This document shows, one piece after another, positions 51,688 to 63,108 of a stretch of DNA of 64,000 bases. Source of the DNA: Xanthobacteraceae bacterium (GTDB taxonomy: Bacteria; Pseudomonadota; Alphaproteobacteria; Rhizobiales; Xanthobacteraceae); NCBI GenBank assembly GCA_004297465.1, contig SCUB01000001.1, positions 434,001-498,000 of the forward strand. The letters are read 5' to 3'. Positions within the stretch are counted from its first letter, which is position 1, and every line of letters starts with the position of its first letter. The notes below the pieces were generated by a model. That model was not told where the DNA came from. It saw nothing but the letters and a program-made list of their open reading frames with translations, and ran no database searches. The position numbers were made by a program, and so were the translations under genes.

Positions 51688-52539
51688 GTGATCGACGATC
51701 CCGTCCTTGTCGTGGCGCGTGCCGCGCACTTCGCCGCGTTGGCGGCGCTGGTTGGCATCCCGCTGTTCCGGCGCTGCGTCGCGGACGTGACGGTGGACTG
51801 GCTCGGTGTCGCGGCGGCGCTGGCGTGGGGGTCGGCGCTCGTCTGGTTCCTCGCCGTTGCCGCCGGGATTGGCGAGGGCTGGGCGGACGCGTTCGACCCG
51901 TCGCATGTGGCGGCGGTGGCGCTCTTTTCGGAATTCGGCCGGGTCTGGCTGGCACGTATCGCCGTGCTGACCGCGCTGTTAGCGCTCGGCATGCGCGCCT
52001 CGCATGAGAGATTGCGGCTGGGGCTGGGTCTTGCGGCGGCCGCGAGTCTTGCGCTGACCGGCCATGCCACCGTCGGCGGCGCGGGGATGAGCGAATTCGG
52101 CGGGCGGCTGGTGCATGGCATGGCCGACGCGGTGCATGCGATGTGCGCCACCGGCTGGTTGGGCGGACTGGTCGCGCTCGGCCTTACGGCGCGTCGGGCG
52201 AATGGCGCGGCGCTGGCCGACGCCCTGCCGCGATTCTCCCGGCTCGGCTATGTGCTGGTGGCGGGCATCCTGGTGAGCGGGTGCGTCAACGCCGCCATGC
52301 TGATCGAGACGCCGCGCGGCCTCGTGACGACGGATTACGGGCGCCTGCTGCTGGCCAAGCTCGCGCTCGTTGCCGCCATGCTGGGGCTGGCCCTGGTCAA
52401 CCGCCTGCTGCTGACCCCACGCATCCAGCGCGCCGCGGCGTCGCGGCTGTTCGGCTGGACCGTGACGGCTGAAACAGGGCTTGGGGCGGCCGTGCTGGCG
52501 ACCGTCGCGGTGCTGGGCACCCTGCAGCCGCATACCTGA
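51688..52539 (+). CDS. copD: CopD domain copper transport membrane protein
   Basis: A 283-residue inner membrane protein with about eight helices, the CopD family, thought to import copper that CopC binds. Conserved His and Glu/Asp features include ARAAHFAALAALVG, LTGHATVGG, VHGMADAVHAMCATGWLGG and RFSRLGYVLVAGILVSG. The start is a GTG at 51688 (VIDDPVLVVARAAHF). The junction with copC holds a 15-base imperfect direct repeat, 17 bases apart, so the start context is duplicated. Confidence 0.87.
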   Translation: MIDDPVLVVARAAHFAALAALVGIPLFRRCVADVTVDWLGVAAALAWGSALVWFLAVAAGIGEGWADAFDPSHVAAVALFSEFGRVWLARIAVLTALLALGMRASHERLRLGLGLAAAASLALTGHATVGGAGMSEFGGRLVHGMADAVHAMCATGWLGGLVALGLTARRANGAALADALPRFSRLGYVLVAGILVSGCVNAAMLIETPRGLVTTDYGRLLLAKLALVAAMLGLALVNRLLLTPRIQRAAASRLFGWTVTAETGLGAAVLATVAVLGTLQPHT

Positions 52540-53928
<1,389 letters not shown>

Positions 53929-53948
53929 GAATTTTCCGGCGAGGGGTC

Positions 53949-54401
53949 GTGTCCGAACCGACTGTCGAAATCTGCCAGATACCGCCGACCTTCGAGTCGC
54001 TCGGACTCGTGGCCGATCTGTTATCGGAATTCGACAGCTTCGATCACTTTGAATTCGGGCCGCTGACGCGCGCGCTTTCCGCCCAGATCACGAATCGCCA
54101 TCATGTCTGCGCCTTTCGCGGCAAACGGCTGGTCGGTTATTGCGGGCTGTTGCCGGTGCGCCTGGTGGGTGCGCAGGCGTGGCTCAGGAATCACGGGCCA
54201 CTCGAACCCGCGTCTTCCGGAACAGCGGATGCAATCGCCTTGACGGTTGTCGCGGTACGCGAGGCCGGTATCCTGCGGCCGCTCATCCGCTACTGCCGGC
54301 GCGGATTTTCGGACCTGCCGGTATTTTTCAAGCGCAGTTATGGCGACGGGCAGCGCCGAGCGCGCAAGAGCGTAGTCTACAATCGTACCTTCCGCGCCTG
54401 A
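53949..54401 (+). CDS. HlyC/GNAT-like hypothetical protein
   Basis: A 150-residue protein starting at GTG 53949 behind GAGGGG. It has FESLGLVADLLSEF, a segment HHVCAFRGKRLVGYCGLLPV resembling the core strand of toxin-activating lysine acyltransferases (HlyC: an N-terminal LG.V.WL, then a V.YC.W strand), and a C-terminal FFKRSYGDG-RRARKSVVYN. That pattern is shared with alphaproteobacterial HlyC-like proteins of unknown target, as far as I recall. No RTX toxin gene is nearby. It lies between eno and an outer membrane protein, and the coding sequence looks slightly less GC-rich than its neighbours. Confidence 0.5.
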   Translation: MSEPTVEICQIPPTFESLGLVADLLSEFDSFDHFEFGPLTRALSAQITNRHHVCAFRGKRLVGYCGLLPVRLVGAQAWLRNHGPLEPASSGTADAIALTVVAVREAGILRPLIRYCRRGFSDLPVFFKRSYGDGQRRARKSVVYNRTFRA

Positions 54402-54540
54402 TCTTGCGATGAAATGGCGACATGTGTTGCCCCATAGCCGCAATCGCGCATTTCTTGATTTGGAGCAAGATTCGCGCTTGTTTTGAATAGGAATGAATCA
54501 TAACGAAGTGAACTGGAATAAAAAATACTGAGTATTTCCG

Positions 54541-56079
54541 ATGCGCCGTCGTTCATGGTTGGGAGGGGCTTCCGCCGTCGTGCTGGCGATGGCGATGATG
54601 TCTCCCGCGAACGCGCAACCTGCCGCCGGCCACAGCCCATTCGACTGGAGCGGAAGCTATGTCGCGGGTTCGCTCGGCGGCGCGGCGTTCGGCGACATGG
54701 CCGCAACCGGTGTCAATGACAAGTTCGGCGTGCTCGGCAGGAAGTCGCAGAGCGGTCTGATGCTGTCGGCCGAATATGGCCGGCTGATCGATGCGCAGTA
54801 CGATCTTCGGCTGGCTTTGCGCTCGGCATCGATGCCCGAACACATCATCGACGCCGCCGCTGGCGGCGGCCTGTCCTACGGCAAGACCAGGCTCGGCTAT
54901 GAGACGCTCGACGCCGAGATCGGGCGTCGCCTGCAATTGTCCGATCCGCTGGCCTTGCGCGTATTCGCCGGCGTGCGTGCCATTCACGCCCGCGACCGGA
55001 TCGAGGAGATCGCGCTCGGCTTTTTCAGCGTTGGCCAGAAGGCGACGGCGGAAAGCTGGGGCGCGGGACCACGCGCTGGTCTGGAGTTCTCATGGCGGCT
55101 GGGCGGGCAGCCGGTGTTTCTGACCGGCGGCGTCGACGGTTCCGTGCTGTTCGGCCGCGCCAATCAGGAGTGGGTGTTCGACACCTTCGGCGGCACTCCA
55201 CCATTCTTCGTGCTGAATTCATCCAACCCCGCGACCATGTACACGCTCGGCGGCAAACTCGGCGTCACCTGGTTCGCAAGCCCCGGAACCTCATTTACCG
55301 TCGGCTATCAGGCAGAACAGGTCTGGAACCTGCGGCAGGCATTTTCCGATATCGACGCAGGCGACGTCGGAGCCATTGACGGGCGCGGCCACAATCTGGT
55401 GCACGGTCCGTTCGCCCGGGTTGCCGTATATTTCCAGCCGGCAGCAAAGCCCGCGCCAATCGTCGGAATGCCGACCACATGGACCGGCCTGCGGGTGGGC
55501 GCGGATGCGGGCATGGGCTTTGTCACCGCGGAGGCCGGCAACGCTACGCTCGCCACGCTGTCATCGACGAACACATTTACCGGCGCGGGCAATCTTGACG
55601 GCGGTGTGGCCGGGTTGCATGCCGGCTACGATGTGCAGTTCGGCCCGCTGCTGACGGGCATAGAAGGGGACATTGCCTGGAGCGGCATAACAGGCACCGG
55701 CAGGATTTCCACGAGCCAGGCGGTTACCTTCGATGTCGGCTGGCTTGCCACGTTGCGCGGCCGTGCCGGCTGGGTGCACGAAAACGCGCTGGTTTACCTG
55801 ACCGGCGGCGCGGCGTGGTCTTCGGTGGCCGGCAATCTGCTGATTGCGGGAACCTCGGTCGCCAGCCAGCGGAATGGATATCAGGGATGGGTCGCGGGCG
55901 GCGGTCTCGAATACCGCTTCGCGCCGCTATGGAGCGCGCGCGCCGAATATCTCCACTACGATCTCGGTTCGCAGCTGTTCACCCTGGCGACGCCTGACGC
56001 GACTTATTCGGCCGACATGGGTCTGAAGGTTGACGTCATTCGCATGGGGCTAACCCGGACCTTCGCCGCGCTTCCCTGA
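54541..56079 (+). CDS. Outer membrane protein with two beta-barrel domains
   Basis: A 512-residue protein. A signal peptide ends near residue 27 (MSPANAQ). The first barrel, about residues 35-300, resembles the Lpg1974 family (SWGAGPRAGLEFSWRLGG, and a barrel of alternating strands). The second, about 315-510, resembles the Omp25/Omp31 type of rhizobial porin-like proteins (TWTGLRVGADAGMGF, GIEGDIAWSG, LRGRAGWVHENALVYLTGGA) and ends in Leu-Pro rather than the usual aromatic residue. Both halves look complete. The upstream 54402-54540 segment is AT-rich and should hold its promoter. Function unknown. Confidence 0.75.
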   Translation: MRRRSWLGGASAVVLAMAMMSPANAQPAAGHSPFDWSGSYVAGSLGGAAFGDMAATGVNDKFGVLGRKSQSGLMLSAEYGRLIDAQYDLRLALRSASMPEHIIDAAAGGGLSYGKTRLGYETLDAEIGRRLQLSDPLALRVFAGVRAIHARDRIEEIALGFFSVGQKATAESWGAGPRAGLEFSWRLGGQPVFLTGGVDGSVLFGRANQEWVFDTFGGTPPFFVLNSSNPATMYTLGGKLGVTWFASPGTSFTVGYQAEQVWNLRQAFSDIDAGDVGAIDGRGHNLVHGPFARVAVYFQPAAKPAPIVGMPTTWTGLRVGADAGMGFVTAEAGNATLATLSSTNTFTGAGNLDGGVAGLHAGYDVQFGPLLTGIEGDIAWSGITGTGRISTSQAVTFDVGWLATLRGRAGWVHENALVYLTGGAAWSSVAGNLLIAGTSVASQRNGYQGWVAGGGLEYRFAPLWSARAEYLHYDLGSQLFTLATPDATYSADMGLKVDVIRMGLTRTFAALP

Positions 56080-56114
56080 AGCGGCGCATGCAATGGCCCG
56101 GTGGCGCGGCCACT

Positions 56115-56132
56115 TGAATGCAATTGCATTCA
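56115..56132. promoter_or_regulatory. Perfect 18-base palindrome, candidate operator
   Basis: TGAATGCAATTGCATTCA reads the same on both strands. It lies 46 bases before the flavin reductase gene and 36 bases after the outer membrane protein stop. Its size and symmetry fit a dimeric repressor site such as MarR or TetR type. No regulator gene is adjacent. Confidence 0.6.
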
Positions 56133-56177
56133 TCACCAGATGGCGGGTGTTGTCCTAATTGATCGGGAAAACACCCC

Positions 56178-56732
56178 ATGACCGCCTCCTATAATATTGC
56201 CGTCATCACGGGCAGCCTGCGCAAGGAAGCTTTTTCCCGCAGGCTCGCCATGGCCGCCATCAAGCTGGCCCCCGGCCATAAGTTCGACGTGGTGCCGATC
56301 GGCGACCTGCCGCTATTCAATCAGGATCTGGAACAGACGCCGCCGGCGCCGTGGACGACGTTCCGCGACCGCGTCAGGCCAGCCGACGCCGTGCTGTTCG
56401 TCACGCCGGAATACAACCGCTCGATGCCGGGCGTGCTCAAGAACGCCATCGATGTCGGCTCGCGGCCTTACGGCCAGAGCGTCTGGAACGGCAAGCCCGG
56501 CGCTGTGATCGGCACCTCGCCGGGCGCGATGGGCGGCTTCGGCGCCAACCACCATCTGCGCCAGAGCCTGACCTTCCTCAACGTGCCGGTACTGCAGCAG
56601 CCGGAAGCCTATCTCGGCCGGATTGGTGGCGCATTCGACGATCACGGCGAACTGACCGACGAGTCGGTGCGCAAGTTCCTGACCGGCTTCATGGAAGCCT
56701 TCATCGCCTGGATCGGCCAGCAGAAAAAATAG
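56178..56732 (+). CDS. NADPH-dependent FMN reductase (ChrR/YieF type)
   Basis: A 184-residue flavodoxin-fold oxidoreductase that reduces quinones, chromate or azo compounds with FMN. The FMN phosphate loop is TGSLRKEAFSRRLA near residue 12, and LFVTPEYNRSMPGVLKNAID near residue 75 is the family signature, followed by KPGAVIGTSPGAMGG. The palindrome at 56115-56132 is its probable operator. Substrate is not predictable from sequence. Confidence 0.88.
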   Translation: MTASYNIAVITGSLRKEAFSRRLAMAAIKLAPGHKFDVVPIGDLPLFNQDLEQTPPAPWTTFRDRVRPADAVLFVTPEYNRSMPGVLKNAIDVGSRPYGQSVWNGKPGAVIGTSPGAMGGFGANHHLRQSLTFLNVPVLQQPEAYLGRIGGAFDDHGELTDESVRKFLTGFMEAFIAWIGQQKK

Positions 56733-56760
56733 CGCGGCGGAAGGGGCGTTCCGGCACGCA

Positions 56761-56775
56761 TTAAGCAGGCCTTAA
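56761..56775 (+). promoter_or_regulatory. CtrA-like box upstream of ftsB
   Basis: TTAA-GCAGGCC-TTAA matches the core of the CtrA recognition sequence TTAA-N7-TTAAC (last base T here). It lies 24-38 bases before the ftsB start. CtrA is the cell-cycle master regulator of alphaproteobacteria, and a division gene is a plausible target. Confidence 0.5.
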
Positions 56776-56798
56776 TCCTCCGCCGCCATCGTGACGGC

Positions 56799-57110
56799 AT
56801 GGTTTCCCGCACCCGCCTCAGATCGATTCTGACCGGCCTCGCGCTCTATCTGATCGCGGCGCTGATGATCGGCTATTTCGGCATCAATGCCTATACCGGG
56901 AAGTATGGCCTGAACGCGCGCGAGCGGCTCGATCAGGAAGCCGCCAATCTCACCACCGAAGTCACCCGCCTGAAAACCGAGCACGCCATCTGGGAGCGGC
57001 GAGTCGCGCTGCTTCGTTCCGACAGCATCGATCCCGACATGCTCGACGAGCGTGCCCGCGCGCAACTTAATTACGCCCACCAGCGCGATCTCGTGCGCAT
57101 TCTTCCATAA
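56799..57110 (+). CDS. ftsB: Septum formation initiator FtsB/DivIC
   Basis: A 103-residue single-span division protein. A membrane helix runs over about residues 11-29, followed by a coiled coil (RLDQEAANLTTEVTRLKTEH region, residues 43-75) and a short C-terminal domain. It is expected to join FtsL and FtsQ in the divisome. It lies between the accessory block and pdhA; eno-ftsB-pdhA is the usual rhizobial order without the insertion. A CtrA-like box lies upstream. Confidence 0.88.
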   Translation: MVSRTRLRSILTGLALYLIAALMIGYFGINAYTGKYGLNARERLDQEAANLTTEVTRLKTEHAIWERRVALLRSDSIDPDMLDERARAQLNYAHQRDLVRILP

Positions 57111-57251
57111 CGCGGCGGAAATCTTTTCTTATTGCATCGCAGCAGGTTAGGCCATGCGTGGAAGCCGGTTGTGCTTTCTCGCGTCATGAAATTGCGCTAA
57201 GTGTGCGAGGCAGCTTTTCACGCGCCACTTTTCATTCGCAGCGGAATTTCC

Positions 57252-58283
57252 ATGGCAACGAACAAGAAAAGCGCCGCCCGCGCACCGGCTCCCGCCTCTG
57301 AACAAACTCCCGCCGCCGTTCCCGCCTTCACCAGGGAGGAGGAACTCGCCGCCTACCGCCAGATGCTGCTGATCCGCCGCTTCGAGGAGAAGGCCGGCCA
57401 GCTCTACGGCATGGGTCTGATCGGCGGCTTCTGCCATCTCTACATCGGGCAGGAAGCGGTGGTCGTCGGCATGCAGATGGCGCTCAAGGACGGCGACCAG
57501 ATCATCACCGGCTACCGCGATCACGGCCACATGCTGGCCAGCGGCATGGACGCCAGCGGCGTCATGGCGGAACTGACCGGCCGGCGCGGCGGCTATTCCA
57601 AGGGCAAGGGCGGCTCCATGCACATGTTCAGCATGGCGAAGAATTTCTTCGGCGGTCATGGCATCGTCGGCGCGCAGGTGGCGCTCGGCACCGGGCTGGG
57701 CTTTGCCAACCAATACCGCGGTAACGACGCCGTGGCGGTGGCCTATTTCGGCGACGGCGCCGCCAATCAGGGCCAAGTCTATGAAAGCTTCAATATGGCC
57801 GAGCTCTGGAAGCTGCCGGTCATCTACGTCATCGAGAACAACCGCTACGCCATGGGCACGGCGGTGACGCGCGCCTCGGCGCAGGCGGACTTCTCCAGGC
57901 GCGGCGTGTCGTTCAACATCCCCGGCGAACAGGTCGACGGCATGGATGTGCGCGCGGTCAGGGCGGCCGGTGATCGCGCCACGAAATGGTGCCGCGAGGG
58001 CAACGGGCCCATCATCCTCGAGATGCAGACCTATCGCTATCGCGGCCACTCGATGTCCGACCCGGCGAAATACCGTTCGCGCGAGGAGGTCGAGAAGGTT
58101 CGCCACGAGCAGGATCCGATCGAGCAGGTGCGCGCGCGGCTGCTCGAAAAGAAATGGGTCGGCGAGGACGATCTGAAGAAAATCGACGCCGAGGTGCGTG
58201 ACATCGTCAACCGTTCGGCTGATTTCGCCAGCAGCGACCCCGAGCCCGATCCCGCCGAACTCTACACCGACGTCTATCGCTGA
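57252..58283 (+). CDS. pdhA: Pyruvate dehydrogenase E1 component, alpha subunit
   Basis: 343 residues, E1-alpha of the PDH complex, using thiamine diphosphate. The N-terminal 30 residues are Ala/Pro-rich, then [35 protein letters not shown] is conserved, and the ThDP motif is [20 protein letters not shown] ending in ENNRYAMGT. The phosphorylation-loop-like [15 protein letters not shown] is intact. ATG 57252 is the start; a longer in-frame start at 57201 lacks similarity. Confidence 0.96.
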   Translation: MATNKKSAARAPAPASEQTPAAVPAFTREEELAAYRQMLLIRRFEEKAGQLYGMGLIGGFCHLYIGQEAVVVGMQMALKDGDQIITGYRDHGHMLASGMDASGVMAELTGRRGGYSKGKGGSMHMFSMAKNFFGGHGIVGAQVALGTGLGFANQYRGNDAVAVAYFGDGAANQGQVYESFNMAELWKLPVIYVIENNRYAMGTAVTRASAQADFSRRGVSFNIPGEQVDGMDVRAVRAAGDRATKWCREGNGPIILEMQTYRYRGHSMSDPAKYRSREEVEKVRHEQDPIEQVRARLLEKKWVGEDDLKKIDAEVRDIVNRSADFASSDPEPDPAELYTDVYR

Positions 58284-58341
58284 TCGGGCGCGAGCGCCGC
58301 CTTCTCGCCGCACCGACCTCGAAGGGAATTCCGGAGCGACC

Positions 58342-59718
58342 ATGCCAATCCAAGTTCTCATGCCCGCGCTCTCGCCCACCATGGAGAAGGGCAACCTCGC
58401 CAAGTGGCTCAAGCAGGAGGGCGATGCGGTCAAGTCCGGCGACGTCATCGCCGAGATCGAGACCGACAAGGCGACCATGGAGGTCGAGGCGGTCGACGAG
58501 GGCACGCTCGGCAAGATTCTGGTTCCGGCCGGCACCACGGATGTCGCGGTCAACACGCCGATCGCGGTCATCCTCGGCAACGGCGAGAATGCCGCCGATC
58601 TCGGCACGGCGGCCGCGCCCGCGGCGCCGCCCAGCGAGGCCAAGGCGCCGTCCAGCGAGGCCAAGGCGGCGCCGGCTCCACAAACGGAAGCACCCGCGAT
58701 TGCCGCTCCCGAACCCGAGGTGCCGCCCGGCACCGAAATGGTCACGCTGACCGTGCGCGAGGCCTTGCGCGACGCCATGGCCGAGGAGATGCGTCGCGAC
58801 GACGACGTGTTCGTGATGGGCGAGGAAGTCGCCGAGTATCAGGGCGCCTACAAGGTGACGCAGGGCCTGTTGCAGGAATTCGGGCCGAAGCGCGTCATCG
58901 ACACGCCGATCACCGAACACGGCTTTGCCGGCGTCGGCGTCGGCGCGGCGCTCGCCGGCCTGAAGCCGGTCGTCGAGTTCATGACCTTCAACTTCGCCAT
59001 GCAGGCGATCGACCACATCATCAATTCGGCGGCCAAGACGCTGTACATGTCCGGCGGACAGATGGGCTGTTCGATCGTGTTCCGCGGTCCCAACGGCGCG
59101 GCGGCGCGCGTCGCCGCCCAGCACAGCCAGGATTATTCGGCGTGGTACTCGCACGTTCCAGGCCTCAAGGTGGTCGCGCCCTACAGCGCCGCCGACGCCA
59201 AGGGGCTGCTGAAAGCGGCGATCCGCGATCCCAACCCGGTGATCTTCCTCGAAAACGAGATTCTCTACGGCACCTCCGGCGAGGTGCCAAGGCTCGACGA
59301 TTACGTGGTGCCGATCGGCAAGGCGCGCATCGCGTGCGCCGGCCAGCACGTCACGGTGGTGGCATGGTCGAACGGCATGACCTACGCGCTGCGCGCCGCC
59401 GATGAACTGGCCAAGGAAGGCATCGAGGCCGAGGTCATCGACCTGCGCACGCTGCGGCCGATGGACACCGCCACCATCGTCACCTCGGTGCGGAAGACCA
59501 ACCGCCTCGTCACCGTCGAGGAGGGCTGGCCGCAGTCGGGCGTCGGCGCCGAGATCGCGGCGCGGGTGATGGAGCAGGCGTTCGACTATCTCGATGCGCC
59601 GGTGACGCGCGTGTCGGGCAAGGACGTGCCGATGCCGTATGCCGCCAATCTCGAAAAGCTGGCGCTGCCCTCGGTCGCCGACGTGATCGCGGCGGTCAAG
59701 GCCGTGCTGTACCGCTAG
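58342..59718 (+). CDS. pdhB: Pyruvate dehydrogenase E1 component, beta subunit, with lipoyl domain
   Basis: 458 residues, with an N-terminal lipoyl domain (residues 1-80; lipoylated Lys in [10 protein letters not shown] near 43) and a Pro/Ala linker, then the E1-beta core starting near 130 ([14 protein letters not shown]). A lipoyl domain on E1-beta is typical of alphaproteobacteria such as Zymomonas and rhizobia. [18 protein letters not shown] and [10 protein letters not shown] are core motifs. GAATTCCGGAGCG precedes the ATG. Its lipoyl domain is nearly identical in DNA to that of pdhC. Confidence 0.96.
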   Translation: MPIQVLMPALSPTMEKGNLAKWLKQEGDAVKSGDVIAEIETDKATMEVEAVDEGTLGKILVPAGTTDVAVNTPIAVILGNGENAADLGTAAAPAAPPSEAKAPSSEAKAAPAPQTEAPAIAAPEPEVPPGTEMVTLTVREALRDAMAEEMRRDDDVFVMGEEVAEYQGAYKVTQGLLQEFGPKRVIDTPITEHGFAGVGVGAALAGLKPVVEFMTFNFAMQAIDHIINSAAKTLYMSGGQMGCSIVFRGPNGAAARVAAQHSQDYSAWYSHVPGLKVVAPYSAADAKGLLKAAIRDPNPVIFLENEILYGTSGEVPRLDDYVVPIGKARIACAGQHVTVVAWSNGMTYALRAADELAKEGIEAEVIDLRTLRPMDTATIVTSVRKTNRLVTVEEGWPQSGVGAEIAARVMEQAFDYLDAPVTRVSGKDVPMPYAANLEKLALPSVADVIAAVKAVLYR

Positions 59719-59734
59719 TCTTTGAGGGCGTCCC

Positions 59735-61063
59735 ATGCCGATCAACATCCTGATGCCCGCGCTGTCGCCGACGATGGAGAAGGGCAACCTCGCCAAGTGG
59801 CTCAAGAAGGAAGGCGACGCGGTGAAAGCCGGCGACGTCATCGCCGAGATCGAGACCGACAAGGCGACCATGGAGGTCGAGGCGATCGACGACGGCGTGC
59901 TGGCGAAGATCCTGGTGCCGGCCGGCACCGCCGACGTTCCGGTCAACCAGTTGATTGCCGTGCTTGCCGGGGAGGGCGAGGACGCCAAGGCGGCGGCGAG
60001 CGCGCCGGCTGCGGTGCCTCCGCCGCCCGCCGCGGCCAAGGCCGAAATGCCCGCCGCGGCCAAGGCCGAAGCGCCCGCCAAGGCGGCGCCATCTGCTTCG
60101 CCCGCACCCGGTCACGTGCCGGTTGGTTCGCCCGAACGCGTGTTCTCCTCGCCGCTGGCGCGGCGGCTCGCCAAGGAATTCGGTATCGATGTTTCGCGCA
60201 TCAACGGCAGCGGCCCGCATGGCCGCGTGGTCGCCCGCGACATCGAGGGCGCCAAAACCGGGCAGGGCATGAAGCCCGCCGCCGCGCCCGGCGCGGCTCC
60301 CGTGTCGGCGCCGCCGGCCGGTCCCAGCGACGCGCAGATCCGCGCGCTGTTTGCCGAAGGTTCCTACGAGGTGGTGCCGCACGACACCATGCGCCGGGTG
60401 ATCGCGCAGCGCCTGACGCAATCCAAGCAGACCATCCCGCATTTCTACCTCACGCTCGACTGCGACCTGACGAAGCTGATGGCGGCGCGCGAGGACATCA
60501 ACGCCGCCGCGCCCAAGGGCGCCGACGGCAAGCCCGCCTACAAGCTCTCGGTCAACGACTTCGTCATCAAGGCGCTGGCGCTGGCGCTGCAGCGCGTGCC
60601 CGCCGCCAACGCCACCTGGACCGAAGCGGGCATGCTGCTGCACAAGACGTCCGACGTCGGCGTCGCGGTCGCCATTCCCGGTGGCCTGATCACGCCGGTG
60701 GTGCGCAACGCCCACGCCAAGCCGCTCGCGGTGATCTCCGCCGAGATGAAGGATTTTGCCGCCCGCGCGCGCGCCCGCAAGCTCAAGCCGGAGGAGTATC
60801 AGGGCGGCACCACGGCGGTCTCCAATCTCGGCATGTACGGCATCAAGGACTTCTGCGCCGTCATCAACCCGCCGCACGCCACCATCCTCGCGGTCGGCGC
60901 CGGCGAGGAGCGCGCGGTGGTGCGCAACGGCCGGATCGAGGCCGCGTCGGTGATGTCGGTGACGCTCTCCACCGATCACCGCGCCGTCGACGGCGCGCTC
61001 GGCGCCGAACTCCTGGCGGCGTTCAAGGCGCTGATCGAGAACCCGGTGCTGATGGCGGTGTGA
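59735..61063 (+). CDS. pdhC: Dihydrolipoamide acetyltransferase (E2)
   Basis: 442 residues, with one lipoyl domain (1-80), an Ala/Pro/Lys linker, an E3/E1-binding domain near 130-165 (SSPLARRLAKEFGIDVSRIN followed by GSGPHGRV), and the acyltransferase core from about 210. The catalytic His and Asp lie in STDHRAVDGA near residue 413. It is the structural core of the PDH complex, 16 bases downstream of pdhB. Confidence 0.96.
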   Translation: MPINILMPALSPTMEKGNLAKWLKKEGDAVKAGDVIAEIETDKATMEVEAIDDGVLAKILVPAGTADVPVNQLIAVLAGEGEDAKAAASAPAAVPPPPAAAKAEMPAAAKAEAPAKAAPSASPAPGHVPVGSPERVFSSPLARRLAKEFGIDVSRINGSGPHGRVVARDIEGAKTGQGMKPAAAPGAAPVSAPPAGPSDAQIRALFAEGSYEVVPHDTMRRVIAQRLTQSKQTIPHFYLTLDCDLTKLMAAREDINAAAPKGADGKPAYKLSVNDFVIKALALALQRVPAANATWTEAGMLLHKTSDVGVAVAIPGGLITPVVRNAHAKPLAVISAEMKDFAARARARKLKPEEYQGGTTAVSNLGMYGIKDFCAVINPPHATILAVGAGEERAVVRNGRIEAASVMSVTLSTDHRAVDGALGAELLAAFKALIENPVLMAV

Positions 61064-61565
61064 GGGTATTCCCGGCCGTCCTTTCCCGCAGTCCTTGATC
61101 CAGCGCAAAGCGCTTTTGCCACGCTGGGCTAACCTTTCTTCCGATGGGTCATCCGGAGGGACGACGCGGGAAGGCCATCAGGCCGTCCACGTTACCGGCA
61201 AGACTTCATCGCGAAGGCATGCGTGAACAGCGCCTCCGATGAAGTGATCCGTGCCATGCTGCGCTCCTGAGGGGGGTCGCGCGGTGTGATGGAGCGGCCG
61301 GGCATGTCCCGGCCGTTCGCTTTTGCGGTCCTGCTTTTTCAGCCGGGCCATGATCGCGAGGGCTGCCCGCGGCGGATGTTCGTTTTTCGTCGCCTTGCGT
61401 TCGCTCCAGTGCATCGCGCTGAAACAATTGCTCTTTAAAGCATGGGGGATGGCGTCAAGCCGTTTGGCGGCGGTCGTAATACGCGCTAGTTATTGTGTTT
61501 AAGGAATCTGGTTGCCTCCCGCCGCCGTGCCGTTCCACGGCCTCTCACAACTGCCCTCACACTCC
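61064..61565. other. 500-base spacer between pdhC and lpdA
   Basis: No gene is recognised; leftward frames around 61178-61427 show no family pattern. It contains a terminator-like hairpin at 61295-61315 and ends with AT-rich sequence near 61420-61500 that probably holds the lpdA promoter. The hairpin implies that pdhABC and lpdA are separate transcripts. Confidence 0.55.
61295..61315 (+). terminator. Stem-loop terminator after pdhC
   Basis: CGGCCGGG-CATGT-CCCGGCCG is a perfect 8-bp stem followed by TTCGCTTTTGC, a good intrinsic terminator form. It lies 230 bases after pdhC, which leaves room for a 3' UTR or a small RNA. Confidence 0.65.
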
Positions 61566-62996
<1,431 letters not shown>

Positions 62997-63029
62997 AGAC
63001 CGCGCAGACAGGATTTCCGCTACGCTTTG

Positions 63030-63059
63030 ACGCCGCTTCGTTAATAAACGGGGCGGCGT
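63030..63059 (+). terminator. Stem-loop after lpdA
   Basis: ACGCCGCTTCGTT and AACGGGGCGGCGT pair over 13 bp with two G-U pairs in the middle, loop AATA. It follows lpdA by 34 bases and is followed by TTCATTCG. Likely terminator of lpdA. Confidence 0.6.
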
Positions 63060-63108
63060 TCATTCGTGTCCATGCGATTTATCCGAAAGCGGATTTGAGG
63101 AGGGTGCC

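Noticed and set aside
61178-61427. Leftward frames of 73-78 codons between pdhC and lpdA
   Set aside because: They overlap the terminator hairpin, have biased random composition and show no family pattern.
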